Shown piece after piece: positions 1 to 8,075 of a DNA stretch of 64,000 nt (positions are counted from its first letter, which is position 1; every line of letters starts with the position of its first letter). The translations under genes and the position numbers were made by a program. Under the pieces are notes generated by a model that was not told the DNA's origin, did no database searches, and saw only the letters and a program-made list of their open reading frames with translations. Source of the stretch: an uncultured Porphyromonadaceae bacterium (GTDB lineage: Bacteria; Bacteroidota; Bacteroidia; Bacteroidales; Muribaculaceae); contig USMC01000006.1 in NCBI GenBank assembly GCA_900555715.1, forward strand, positions 22,084 to 86,083, written 5' to 3'.

Positions 1-693
1 CTCCTTCATCAGTGCGGACGAGCCGTCACGGACTTTGGCGAGAGGGATGTCGCCGAGTGTCGGCAGGTGGCCGAGGAACGAGCGGAAAGCCCTGTCCTCG
101 TTGCGCAGGAACGTGAACAGGTCACGCTTGTCCCGGAATCCACGCCGTGCGGCATCGTCGAGGATGTCCTCGTACCTGCGGATGGTGGAAACATTGTCCA
201 GTCCAAAGACGGGTACGGAATCCATCGAGGCATAGAACCGGTGCGCCGACATCATGAACTGCCTTGAGAGCGAGTCGAGTCCCGGCCTGTTGACCGCCAG
301 CGCGAAGTCAAGATAGTCCTGGAACGAGCGTTTGCGACCGTCAACGAGCGATGCCAGTCTGTCCGTGATGGAATCACGCAGGGAGAAGTATGTCGAATCG
401 ACAGCCGCACGGTCCGTATGTACGCTGTCACGGAACATGGCGGCGCTCACCGAATCGTCAAGGGCCTTCCACTCCAGTACGGAGGAAACAAGCTCCGAAG
501 TCGAGAGAGCCTTCCGTTGGGAGACAGAGCGCAGGAAGGATTTGTAATCTTCCAGCGCGGCATCGGCACCGGGAAAACTTCTTGTCCCGGAACCTCCGTC
601 CTTGCAGGCGGAAAGTGACAACGCCAGCAGCAATGCCGGTAACAGGGCGGCAATCTGCCGCAACATTGTCTTCTTTGACGGATAATCATTCAT
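1..693 (-). CDS. Element lipoprotein, 3' part outside the window
   Basis: An open frame of 231 codons runs off the left edge, so the protein is incomplete. It starts MNDYPSKKTML and has a basic N-terminus, a hydrophobic stretch and a lipobox ending in LSAC with the lipid-bearing cysteine at residue 30, so it should be a membrane-anchored lipoprotein. The rest is rich in charged residues and Ser/Asp, looks helical and has no motif I recognise. A minus-strand promoter-like TTACTTTG lies at 849-856. Its place at the edge of an ICE suggests a transfer-region accessory lipoprotein, but this is inference. Confidence 0.75.
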   Translation of the reverse strand, partial: MNDYPSKKTMLRQIAALLPALLLALSLSACKDGGSGTRSFPGADAALEDYKSFLRSVSQRKALSTSELVSSVLEWKALDDSVSAAMFRDSVHTDRAAVDSTYFSLRDSITDRLASLVDGRKRSFQDYLDFALAVNRPGLDSLSRQFMMSAHRFYASMDSVPVFGLDNVSTIRRYEDILDDAARRGFRDKRDLFTFLRNEDRAFRSFLGHLPTLGDIPLAKVRDGSSALMKE

Positions 694-1089
694 ATCAATA
701 TCTGTTTTTCTCGCATGAGCGATTGTTTGACGCCGCGAAATTAGAGTATAATTCTGACACGAAAGTACAATCTGAATTATATTTATATTTATTTGAAATA
801 TCATACTCTGAATATAATTTTTACAAACATCTGCAACTCTTGATGTTGCAAAGTAAAGACACTGAAAGACAAACTGGAAAGACACATAAATCATACTGTG
901 CTTTTGCTGTAGAAAATCTGCCGGGGCAGTCAGATAATCTTCTGTGACTGACATAAAATTTATCCCGAAAAAACCTGATTAGGTAAATAATCATAAAAAT
1001 GGTGCGGTAACGGCTGTTTTTGCGGAGAGTTTGATTGATTGTCGGATGATTTGATTAATTTTGCACTCTGAATCATACTCTTTCATACG
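694..1089. promoter_or_regulatory. Divergent promoter region with TCATACTCTGAAT repeats
   Basis: This AT-rich gap separates the lipoprotein from the resolvase-like gene. A minus-strand TTACTTTG is at 849-856. A plus-strand promoter with TTG at 1035 and TAATTTTG at 1056-1063 serves the gene at 1090. Variants of one motif recur in both orientations: AGAGTATAATTCTGA near 741, TCATACTCTGAAT near 799, and CTCTGAATCATACTCT near 1067. Repeats of this kind beside a recombinase-family gene could be its binding sites. Confidence 0.5.
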
Positions 1090-1716
1090 ATGGCAAAAAT
1101 AGGATATATAATGACGGCTCCCGGTTATGAAGACTTCTCGGCCGACAGCGGATGGATGGAGAACTTCGGATGTGTGGAGATTGTGCGTGAGGAACTGTTG
1201 TCGGGGGATAAGGCAAGGACACAGTGGGACAGTCTCATGGCGCGTATCCAGTTCGGAGATACGGTCGTCATCCCCAAACTGTCAAATGCGTTGCGGGGTG
1301 CGAGGCAGCTCGTCTTCTTTTTGGAGTTCTGCCGACTGATGAACATAAGGCTGGTATCCATACATGACCGGATAGATTCGGGTAACGAGCTGTTCTCGGA
1401 AACGCGGACCAGCGACGTGCTTACAGCCATCGCCCTGCTCCCGAAGGAGGCCAACGCCATCCGCAAGTCCTCGCGTCATAAAAGCCGGATCAAGAAACAT
1501 ATCGAGAGCATCAGCGACAAGGCGATGTGCCGTGCCGAGCGCAACAAGCGTGTGGTCAATATGTATCTTGAAGGATTCCCCATCGACGAGATTTTCAAGA
1601 AGTCGGGCTTCCGCAGCCGAAGCAGCGTGTTCCGCATCCTGAACGAAGCCAACGTAGAGCTTGACCGAGGACGCTGGAAAGGACCGCTTGGCCCCCGAAA
1701 GAAAAAGGAGGAATGA
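1090..1716 (+). CDS. Resolvase/invertase-like protein without the catalytic serine
   Basis: The 208-residue protein lines up with the N-terminal domain of small serine recombinases: GYIMTA at the start matches GYARVS, and GDTVVIPKLSNALRGA matches the GDxLxVxKLDRLGRxx segment. The active-site residues are changed. The arginine at position 8 is Met, the nucleophilic serine at position 10 is Ala, and the DR pair of the second motif is SN; only the last arginine remains. The C-terminal part (about 150-200) looks like a helix-turn-helix that would still bind DNA. A DNA-binding regulator derived from a recombinase is the best reading. It is the only plus-strand gene in the left 23 kb. Confidence 0.7.
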   Translation: MAKIGYIMTAPGYEDFSADSGWMENFGCVEIVREELLSGDKARTQWDSLMARIQFGDTVVIPKLSNALRGARQLVFFLEFCRLMNIRLVSIHDRIDSGNELFSETRTSDVLTAIALLPKEANAIRKSSRHKSRIKKHIESISDKAMCRAERNKRVVNMYLEGFPIDEIFKKSGFRSRSSVFRILNEANVELDRGRWKGPLGPRKKKEE

Positions 1717-1743
1717 AAACCGGTATAAAAGGGCTGCAGCCAT

Positions 1744-1763
1744 GTCCGGGAATGCCCGGACAC
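1744..1763 (+). terminator. Hairpin after the resolvase-like gene
   Basis: A perfect inverted repeat TGTCCGGG-AATG-CCCGGACA lies 28 bases after the stop codon. A TATAAAAGG element at 1724-1732 sits between stop and hairpin, the same order seen at the end of the other plus-strand transcripts inferred in this element. Confidence 0.55.
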
Positions 1764-1828
1764 AGTTCGCCCGGCAACCGGTGTTGTCGGGCGCGGCTAT
1801 AAGCGGATTCCTGCCGCAGAAGGCAAAG

Positions 1829-1859
1829 GTGCGGGACATCCTCGGACATCCCGTCACCT
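1829..1859 (-). terminator. Hairpin after the 121-residue gene
   Basis: An imperfect inverted repeat (GGTGCGGGA ... TCCCGTCACC) lies just beyond the 3' end of the minus-strand gene at 1879-2244. It is a probable transcription stop, without a clear T-run. Confidence 0.4.
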
Positions 1860-1878
1860 TGGTATCTGCCATAAGGCA

Positions 1879-2244
1879 TTATCCTGTCACGAGTTTCGTC
1901 AGTTGGCTTTTGCAAAACTCGTCATATTCTTTCTTGTTGTCTCCTCGCTCGATGTGGCGGTCTATAAGCTCGCCAAGTTCGTCAAAACATACTTCATCGC
2001 TGACAAGCCGTGTCTCATTTTCGTTGTTCAGATAAACCTCGTAATAGTCATTTCCGTTCAGGGCAATTACGACAATGCCCTTGAACAGCCTGCCGTTGAC
2101 CTTGAGCATAAGTGCCGGCATATCCTTGAATACCGTGGCATACATGCCGCTTACGCCCCAGGACATAGTCACCATGGTTGGTGTCATACCGAACAACTGC
2201 TCTCTTGCCGTCTTTGCGACATTCATCACATACTCTTTTTCCAT
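1879..2244 (-). CDS. Small element protein of unknown function (121 aa)
   Basis: A compact soluble protein with no signal peptide or membrane segment. It opens MEKEYVMNVAKTAREQ, has a central stretch of beta character (KGIVVIALNGNDYYEVYL) and an acidic/helical C-terminus. I do not recognise the family. It is a single-gene unit with its own conserved leader (about 2260-2480) and 3' hairpin, the layout shared by most minus-strand genes of this element. Confidence 0.65.
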   Translation of the reverse strand: MEKEYVMNVAKTAREQLFGMTPTMVTMSWGVSGMYATVFKDMPALMLKVNGRLFKGIVVIALNGNDYYEVYLNNENETRLVSDEVCFDELGELIDRHIERGDNKKEYDEFCKSQLTKLVTG

Positions 2245-2690
2245 TGTGCTGTATATTGTTTAGATATTGTTTTCCCTATCATCAGGACCATTGTCCCGTC
2301 CGGTCGGAATTTGTTTTTTACTTGCGGCCATCACTGCGAATGACGGGGAACAAGCACAAGGAATCCTGCCGTTATTTTACGGAATACCCGATTTGGCGAC
2401 AAATCGCGGAAGGCTGCTGTAAAATAATGCCGGGATAGCATGGCGGTACTTGAGCCGGTTTTCCCTCGCAGTAATTTTGCAAGGGAAAAAGCAGATCCGG
2501 CCGGCCGGATGGCAGGATGTGTGGCATCGCGTATAAATGGAGGAAAACTAAGTCGTTTTATAAAGGGGTAAAACGGTCATTAAATCTGCGGTATAACAGG
2601 TGTCTCGCTGTCTGCCGTATGGTAAGAATATGCCATGAAGACAGGCAGGACGGATTTTTCCACCCTGCCTGTCGCTTGGCTGAATTTTCA
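2245..2690. promoter_or_regulatory. Intergenic module A: leader, divergent promoter, TATAAA row
   Basis: For the minus-strand gene at 2244 the leader holds a small stem-loop and the AGGGAAA box (TTTTCCCT, about 2268-2275). A plus-strand promoter has TTG at 2450 and TAATTTTG at 2472-2479. Downstream of it are TATAAATGG (2532), TATAAAGG (2559) and TATAACAGG (2592), then the hairpin at 2640-2673. I see no open frame with coding character. Confidence 0.5.
2640..2673 (-). terminator. Hairpin after the ParB-like gene
   Basis: GACAGGCAGG ... CCTGCCTGTC forms a 10-bp stem about 18 bases past the stop codon of the ParB-like gene. It may stop transcripts from both sides, because the plus-strand module A transcript also runs into it. 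Confidence 0.6.
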
Positions 2691-4400
2691 TTATGCGGCT
2701 GCTTCTTCCGGCTTCACATCTTCGGGGGAAGCCTCTGCCGTGCCGTCCATTTCTTCCGTAACCTTTTCCTTTGTCATGATTGCCGCTTTCCGTTCTTCAA
2801 TGCGTTGGTGTCGCTTCTCGTAGATTTGGTTATATCCGTTTTCAATCTTGGCAAGTTCGTCCGGCATGTGCTTTCGTGCGAAGTCAAGCATGAGGTCTGC
2901 CGTGGCATTGTTCCTGTATGCGTCCTTGAACTGCGCTATCAGATAATCCCTGCGGATGACAGCCTTTGTCTTTGCCGTCAGATTGGCGATGATGTTCATC
3001 TTGTCCTCGTCATTGAGGTATCGTGTATGTTCCTCGGAAATGCCCAGCAGGGGATAATTCTCTCTCCGCAGGCTTGACAGCAGGAAGAAATAAACCATCC
3101 TGTCCTCGTCAGCCCCGAACTTGGCTTCCGCCACATCGATGTTGAGGATTTGCTTCTTGGTGTCCTCGATAGTCTTTTCAATGGCGATTTCCTTGTTGCG
3201 CCTGTCCTGTTTCTCCAGCTTTTCCACAGGAGAAAATGGCTGTCCTTGTGCCGTATCGTCTGCGTTGTCGTTCTTCTTCACATAACACAGCGTTATGTCA
3301 TTGCTCCCTATCTTCACATAGAGCGATATTTCGCCGTTTTCGCTTTGACGGTGTATTTCACCACATTTTTCCTCGTAGTCGCTCTGTTCCTGCTCGTAAT
3401 CACTGCATGCGGCTTCGTAGGCTTCCCCATTGTCGTAGTCCTCTTTTTCGGGTGCATCGGGTTTTCGGGGATAAGCCGTGCCGTATGGTATGTCACCCAC
3501 TACCTCATGCCCCATAGCCATAAGACGCTCCACGGCGTTAAGGTTGTAATTGTATGTATCGTGTCCGAGCGTTGCGGTGGGGTTATCAGCCAATACCTGT
3601 AGGGCTTTCTCCACAAGGTGCGATGCGTTCATTTCGGCAAGGCAGGTGCGGTTTGCGCATTTTCCGCAGCCCTCGCAAAAAAGCGACATGTTGTTGGTGT
3701 TGTGGGGGCATGACAGACACAGGGTCTTGTCAAAAGAATAACGGTCAAGGTCTGTGGTGTATTGCCGTTCAATGTTTCTTGCGATTTCGGAGGCTTTCTG
3801 TCCTTGCCAACTGCTGTATGTCACATCTTCTTTCAAGTGCTGTTCGTACACCTCACGCTGTATGTCCTCACCGTAACGGCAGATTTCACTCGCCACGCTG
3901 ACCGTTATTTCGTCCGTCTCAAGCAGAGAGGCGATTTCGGGGATAAGCGATGCGAATTTTAGCCGTGTACGGATATATGCCTCGCTCTTGCCGAACTGCA
4001 CGGAGAGAGAGGATAAATCGTGCCGTCCGCTCTCCATGAGCCGTTGGTAGGCATTGGCTTCTTCCATGGGTGTCACATCTTTGCGCTGTAGGTTCTCGGT
4101 GATGGCGATTTCCTCGGCTTCTTCATCGGAAAGGTCGGAGATTATGGCAGGGATTTCCTGCATGCCGACAATCGTTGCTGCACGGTATCTGCGCTCACCG
4201 AAAACAAGCTCATAGCCGTTGTCTGCCGTGGGGCGCACGGTGACAGGCTGTAGCATTCCCTGCTGACGGATGCTGTCTGCGAGTTCGTTCAAACTCGCCT
4301 CGTCAAAGTGCTTGCGTGGATTGAAACCATTAGGACGGATTGCGGAGATTGCTACCATTGTGATTTCCTTTACAGCTGTCTGATTGAGTGTTGCTTCCAT
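2691..4400 (-). CDS. ParB/RepB/Spo0J-family protein of the integrated element
   Basis: 569 residues. The N-terminal part (about 12-110) is a ParB nuclease/CTPase-like fold: IRPNGFNPRKHF, a LADSIRQQGMLQPVTVRP segment, the GERRYRA box that in ParB binds CTP, and TENLQRKDVTPMEEA. A helix-turn-helix follows (about 125-190). Around residues 225-255 is a cluster of six to seven cysteines (CLSCPHN, CEGCGKCANRTC) suggesting a zinc-binding module. The C-terminal half is charged and partly coiled-coil. ParB-like proteins on ICEs can aid maintenance or control transcription. No ParA partner is in the window, so a regulatory or DNA-bridging role is as likely as partition. Confidence 0.85.
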   Translation of the reverse strand: MEATLNQTAVKEITMVAISAIRPNGFNPRKHFDEASLNELADSIRQQGMLQPVTVRPTADNGYELVFGERRYRAATIVGMQEIPAIISDLSDEEAEEIAITENLQRKDVTPMEEANAYQRLMESGRHDLSSLSVQFGKSEAYIRTRLKFASLIPEIASLLETDEITVSVASEICRYGEDIQREVYEQHLKEDVTYSSWQGQKASEIARNIERQYTTDLDRYSFDKTLCLSCPHNTNNMSLFCEGCGKCANRTCLAEMNASHLVEKALQVLADNPTATLGHDTYNYNLNAVERLMAMGHEVVGDIPYGTAYPRKPDAPEKEDYDNGEAYEAACSDYEQEQSDYEEKCGEIHRQSENGEISLYVKIGSNDITLCYVKKNDNADDTAQGQPFSPVEKLEKQDRRNKEIAIEKTIEDTKKQILNIDVAEAKFGADEDRMVYFFLLSSLRRENYPLLGISEEHTRYLNDEDKMNIIANLTAKTKAVIRRDYLIAQFKDAYRNNATADLMLDFARKHMPDELAKIENGYNQIYEKRHQRIEERKAAIMTKEKVTEEMDGTAEASPEDVKPEEAAA

Positions 4401-4857
4401 TTTCGTATGGTTTTAATGAGTTATTGAATGTTTGTTTTTTCCCTTTCTTCAGTTCCTTTTTCCCGGAACCGTTTTGGGGTTTTACAGATGCAACACACGG
4501 TTGTCCGTACAGCTTCATACGGCGGTTTTTCTTGCCAAATACTCTCCGCAGGAGGAAGATTTTGCAAGAAATGCACTTCAAGCCGTCGGATCAAGCGGGA
4601 CTGCCGAACTTCGCATCTGATAAAACCAAACCGGTGACAACGAGAAAGAGACCTGGAAAGACCTGGGTTGCGGAATGGTATAAACGGGAAGACACCGTAA
4701 GGTTGCAAAAAGGTGAGTATGGGGTAAAACAGGTTATACCGGCCGAGATGACCGCAGGATATAAAAGGGCAACCTTGCACTGTCCGTGAAAAGGGAATTT
4801 CCCTCTCCCCGGACAGATTATTTCCACGGATTGTCAAGGATATGCGGGACTTACGCA
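4401..4857. promoter_or_regulatory. Intergenic module B: leader of the ParB-like gene
   Basis: The leader of the ParB-like gene holds a stem-loop GGTTCC/GGAACT and the AGAAAGGGAAA box (reverse of 4439-4450). At about 4540-4562 is TACTCTCCGCAGGAGGAAG, also found in module D. A weaker plus-strand promoter-like GAACTTCG is at 4606-4613. TATAAACGG (4679) and TATAAAAGG (4760) follow, then the hairpin at 4781-4815. Confidence 0.45.
4781..4815 (-). terminator. Hairpin after the SLOG-family gene
   Basis: TGTCCG ... CGGACA flanks an inner AGGGA-ATT-TCCCT stem, starting about 43 bases past the stop codon of the gene at 4858. It is a probable bidirectional transcription stop. Confidence 0.5.
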
Positions 4858-5373
4858 CTATTCCTCCAAGCGGTCATACAGGTTAATGACAGGAATGTTC
4901 ATCGCCCTTGCCCTGTTGCAGGTGTAGAATGTGCCGCCACGCCGCCGCCCGTCATAATAGGCCACAATCCGGCTCGCATAGCTGAGCATGAAGTCGTTGC
5001 GCACAAGCAGACAGCCTTTGTAATACCTTTCGCTCAGCAATATGCGGAAATCCGCCTGCCGCAAGACGGCATGGTAGCGTTGGCGGTCTTTAAAGTTCCA
5101 CATTCCGCATTGGTCGCGGAATGGTATGACGGCTGTGAGTGTGATGTCGTTAAAATCCCTTTTTGCCTGTAGCACACATTCTGCCGCCATAAGGTCGAAG
5201 CCCAGCGCCATGCCGCACAGATAATTGGTGACACCCTCTCCGTGCCATTCCCTTATCAGTTCCGTCAATGCTTTCTTTATGTCTGCCGTTCCACCATAGG
5301 GTAGTGAGCGGTGTCCCGTAAAGGCTGCGGAACACCGCCTGCTGACGGCTGTAAGATTAGCATTATTTTCCAT
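4858..5373 (-). CDS. DUF1273/YoqJ-like SLOG-family protein
   Basis: 171 residues from the ATG at 5373. Motifs of the SLOG/DUF1273 group are visible: AAFTGHRSLPYG near the start, YLCGMALGFDLMAAE (a glycine-rich nucleotide-binding turn), VIPFRDQ, and IVAYYDGRRRGGTFYT near the end. SLOG domains are Rossmann-like and bind or cleave nucleotide-derived ligands. The start overlaps the stop of the upstream phosphoribosyltransferase gene by 11 bases, so the two are translated from one message. Pairing with a phosphoribosyltransferase hints at a nucleotide-processing pair, but the substrate is unknown. A longer frame exists upstream but overlaps the neighbour, so I prefer the 5373 start. Confidence 0.75.
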   Translation of the reverse strand: MENNANLTAVSRRCSAAFTGHRSLPYGGTADIKKALTELIREWHGEGVTNYLCGMALGFDLMAAECVLQAKRDFNDITLTAVIPFRDQCGMWNFKDRQRYHAVLRQADFRILLSERYYKGCLLVRNDFMLSYASRIVAYYDGRRRGGTFYTCNRARAMNIPVINLYDRLEE

Positions 5374-5935
5374 AGCGGTAATGTGTGCGTCCAAGGAATA
5401 TGCCGCCCAGCACGTTTGCCCCGAACGCTTCAAGCTGATTGGCGAACAATGCGTAGCTCATGCCGGTGGTGATGATGTCATCCATGACCACGATATCCTT
5501 TCCGTAAAAATAGTCAACATCAAACTCTATCACTTGTGCCGTGCGGACAGTTTTGTCGTGGCGGTGTTCATGTACTGCGAGCCTGTCACACGATATTCTC
5601 AGGTGCGGAAAGCCGTTGCGAATGCCTGTCAGTTCGTTGACCCTCTCACAGAACCGTCTGTAACGGCTCTCGTTCTGTTCCTGCGTGCTTGCAGGGACAC
5701 AGACAAACACGATGTCTTTGGCTCTATCTCCATACTCCTTGCTGATGTGTTCGGCTGTCATCCGTGCCACTTTTTCACATGCTCTGTCCTCCGCATCCTT
5801 GAAAGCCCATACAAGTTTGCGTGCTTCCACAGCGTCCTCGCCCACGTTCTTTATACGCACGGGGAAGTATTTAAGAAAAAATGTTGTCTTTTTCTCCAGC
5901 TGCCTTTTGATTTTCTCGTCAATTACCTTTGCCAT
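5363..5935 (-). CDS. Phosphoribosyltransferase-like protein
   Basis: 190 residues from the ATG at 5935 (MAKVIDEKIK). The C-terminal half has the type I phosphoribosyltransferase PRPP loop, IVVMDDIITTGMSYALFA, preceded by a beta strand and followed by GANVLGGIFLGRTHYRYG, as in ComF-like and orotate-type enzymes. The N-terminal half is helical and basic and would carry substrate choice. The enzyme should transfer to, or recycle a base from, PRPP; the base is not predictable. It is first gene of a two-gene operon with the SLOG-family protein and is preceded by leader module C. Confidence 0.75.
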   Translation of the reverse strand: MAKVIDEKIKRQLEKKTTFFLKYFPVRIKNVGEDAVEARKLVWAFKDAEDRACEKVARMTAEHISKEYGDRAKDIVFVCVPASTQEQNESRYRRFCERVNELTGIRNGFPHLRISCDRLAVHEHRHDKTVRTAQVIEFDVDYFYGKDIVVMDDIITTGMSYALFANQLEAFGANVLGGIFLGRTHYRYGK

Positions 5936-6339
5936 AGTATGATATGTTTTAATTTTATTGTTCCCTCTGTTCGGAAGCATTTCGGCTTGCCACAAGGGAT
6001 TTTTCTGCCGGCAAAGGGGCATGGCTGCAATAAGGCAAATCAAGGATGGGGAATACGCTCCATGCACATGGAGGAAGATTCTCCATAAGGTTCTGCCGTC
6101 CGGGATTTTCCGTTTGGCGGGGTCTGCCGCTACCTTTGCAGAAATAATCCGTAGAGGCAAGGCGGCATGAGTGAAATCATGGCAGAGAACTATAACAGTC
6201 AGGTTCGACAGATAAAACAGGTGGATAAACTGACGGAATTAAACAGGGAATGGCCGCGACGCGCTATAAAGGGATTATGTCCTTACGTTGTAAAAAAGAA
6301 AACTCCCTTTGCCCGGTCGGGAAGGCAAAGGGAGAATGT
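5936..6339. promoter_or_regulatory. Intergenic module C: leader plus strong divergent promoter
   Basis: On the minus strand a leader with the AGGGAA box lies about 5962. At 6057-6083 is a longer-stem version of the element seen in modules B and D: CTCCATGCACATGGAG followed by GAAGATT. A plus-strand promoter with TTTG at 6113 and TACCTTTG at 6131-6138 points away from the gene. TATAAAGGG lies at 6265, then the hairpin 6303-6334. No coding frame is convincing. Confidence 0.5.
6303..6334 (-). terminator. Hairpin after the five-gene element operon
   Basis: An 11-bp perfect stem CTCCCTTTGCC ... GGCAAAGGGAG begins 5 bases past the stop of the gene at 6340. It closes the operon 8075 to 6340. Confidence 0.7.
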
Positions 6340-6813
6340 TCAAAGTTGGTAATTTCGGATAAGCAGGGCGATGTTGTCACCCTCGGCGATAACGCCCTTC
6401 ATGTCGAAATGCCTTTGCAGTTTCTCAAGGTCGCAGAGCCAGAGTATTCCGCTGCCGATATTGCACCGTACCGTGTCAAACTCGGTACGGTCAACCAGAC
6501 TGTCGCACTCCATGATTTCATCGACAATATCCTTTATCTCAATCAGAGTGCGGTTTTTCCTTACATTTTCGGAATTGTCAGGCAACAGCATATTGGCGAT
6601 GAAGATGTCATTATTGTTCCTGCGGAGGGATAAGACTGGCGTTTTCTCTATGACCTTGTCGCCTTCAAAGTCAAATACGGATATGTGTGCGGCTTCAGCC
6701 TGTCCGCTTAATATTTTCCGTGTCGCCTCGTTCTCCATGGCGTGTATGCTTCCGCTGTCTATCATATCACCGTCAACGAAAAGCCCGAATGTCGCAAAAT
6801 TCTTTATCTTCAT
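6340..6813 (-). CDS. Element protein of unknown function (157 aa)
   Basis: Soluble, acidic protein starting MKIKNFATFGLFVDGDM with no signal or membrane segment. It contains a helical mid-part (EIKDIVDEIMECDSLVD) and a C-terminal GVIAEGDNIALLIRNYQL. I do not recognise the family. It is the last gene of a five-gene operon of small element proteins (starts at 8075, 7796, 7548, 7131 and 6813), which ends in a clear hairpin. Confidence 0.65.
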   Translation of the reverse strand: MKIKNFATFGLFVDGDMIDSGSIHAMENEATRKILSGQAEAAHISVFDFEGDKVIEKTPVLSLRRNNNDIFIANMLLPDNSENVRKNRTLIEIKDIVDEIMECDSLVDRTEFDTVRCNIGSGILWLCDLEKLQRHFDMKGVIAEGDNIALLIRNYQL

Positions 6814-6846
6814 ATATCCTTGATTTTAAGTTATAGACAAGGGCTG

Positions 6847-7131
6847 TCATTCATCAAATCCCCATTCAGTTTCCAGTTCGTCACCGTCTTTCATGCCGTC
6901 TATCGGGTCGCAGATGAACGGGCCGAAGAAGTTTACCGCCACGCATCCCCTTTTCAGCGATGCAGGCTCCGAACCGTCATCGTCACAGTGGCGTATTTGA
7001 TACCATTGCTTCCCTTTCGGCAGGGTCTCCACGGTTATTCTGAGGTCAATAAACTCGCCTTCGGCTGTAATGCCGTTCTCAAGCACCAATGACATGGGTG
7101 TCTTGTCTTCCTTGTTGTAATCGAATGTCAT
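6847..7131 (-). CDS. Small acidic element protein (94 aa)
   Basis: Starts MTFDYNKEDKTPMSLVL and ends DELETEWGFDE. It is strongly acidic, with beta-strand character and no recognised motif. It lies 33 bases upstream of the 6813 gene and 21 bases after the stop of the 7548 gene, inside the same operon. Small acidic proteins are common on ICEs, some as DNA mimics that block restriction; nothing here proves that role. Confidence 0.6.
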   Translation of the reverse strand: MTFDYNKEDKTPMSLVLENGITAEGEFIDLRITVETLPKGKQWYQIRHCDDDGSEPASLKRGCVAVNFFGPFICDPIDGMKDGDELETEWGFDE

Positions 7132-7152
7132 AATCCTTTTGTTTATTGGTTA

Positions 7153-7548
7153 TTACTTGTTCAGCTTTTTTATGGGCGGCTTCTCCCAATCCGTCTCGTC
7201 ATACTCATAGGTCGTGTCCTCGTCCTCATACTCGTTTTTGTCGTAAGAGACACAGATTTTTCGGGGAGCGTAGAAATATCTGAAAGCACTGATGATTATT
7301 TCCGTCAAAACCTTTCCTACCGTGCTGACAAAGTGCAGTTCAAGCGTCCAATAGTCGAAACTGAAATCCGCGAGTTCTCCGCCGTATCTGTCATCGGTCT
7401 TGTACAGTGTCACTGAAACATAGCCGCTGGTGCCGCTTTGTAGTTCCACAAGATGCCCGTAATAGGTAAAGCAGTCATTGTTTGACTGACCGGACTTGGT
7501 TATCCGGTCAATCAGTTTTTGGATGTAGTTGTATCTTGGCTTTTTCAT
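7153..7548 (-). CDS. Element protein of unknown function (131 aa)
   Basis: Starts MKKPRYNYIQKLIDRITKSG. Its ATG overlaps the stop of the preceding 83-residue gene as ATGA (7545-7548), which fixes the start and suggests coupled translation. The centre is beta-rich (HLVELQSGTSGYVSVTLYKT), the end acidic then basic (EDEDTTYEYDETDWEKPPIKKLNK is split by the change). No family recognised. Confidence 0.65.
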   Translation of the reverse strand: MKKPRYNYIQKLIDRITKSGQSNNDCFTYYGHLVELQSGTSGYVSVTLYKTDDRYGGELADFSFDYWTLELHFVSTVGKVLTEIIISAFRYFYAPRKICVSYDKNEYEDEDTTYEYDETDWEKPPIKKLNK

Positions 7549-7796
7549 AGCGGTATCATTTCTTCGATAGTCACCGTATAGCCGTGACCGTCTTCCGTTC
7601 TCCACTCCTTGCACCGTGGCAAGTCTGTCAGGGTGCTGCCGTACCGCACGTTGAAGTTTTCCTGACAGTCGGCAATCTCCTGTTCAAATGCTTTCATCGC
7701 ATCATCGAGCGAACGATACAGGGTGTGTCCGTCAGAAACGCTGTCCTGCATTTCAATCAGTGTCGCAAGCAGATAAAATTTCTGTTCCATATTCAT
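7545..7796 (-). CDS. Small element protein (83 aa)
   Basis: Starts MNMEQKFYLLATLIEMQD and is mostly helical, followed by a short beta part ending GHGYTVTIEEMIPL. It is 6 bases after the stop of the 8075 gene and overlaps the next gene by 4 bases. The function is not recognisable. Confidence 0.6.
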   Translation of the reverse strand: MNMEQKFYLLATLIEMQDSVSDGHTLYRSLDDAMKAFEQEIADCQENFNVRYGSTLTDLPRCKEWRTEDGHGYTVTIEEMIPL

Positions 7797-7802
7797 AGGG
7801 TT

Positions 7803-8075
7803 TTATACAAACGGTATGTGCCGTCCGTGTTTGTTTAGGTATTCAAGCATTTCCTTTGCTTCCATGTGTGAAGCCATGTTGCGGTCATCGTGTCCTGTCT
7901 TCTCGTCGGCGATAACCTTGACACACTCCTTTATGAGCCGCCACAGCGACTGCTGCAGCGTGCGGTGCATTGTGGGGATGGCTGCTGCGAACAGCTTGGG
8001 GTTGAAGCTGTAGGAGTTGAGAGCCGTTTCCACCTGTTTTGCAAGTTCCTGTTCCTTGTTGGGTCTGTTGTCCAT
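7803..8075 (-). CDS. Small helical element protein (90 aa)
   Basis: Starts MDNRPNKEQELAKQVETAL and is almost entirely helical, ending HMEAKEMLEYLNKHGRHIPFV. It is the first gene of the five-gene operon and has the conserved leader directly upstream (module D). No family recognised. Confidence 0.6.
   Translation of the reverse strand: MDNRPNKEQELAKQVETALNSYSFNPKLFAAAIPTMHRTLQQSLWRLIKECVKVIADEKTGHDDRNMASHMEAKEMLEYLNKHGRHIPFV

Noticed and set aside
1282..1872. A 196-codon minus-strand frame opposite the resolvase-like gene
   Set aside because: It is antisense to a recognisable gene with a good promoter and has no motif.
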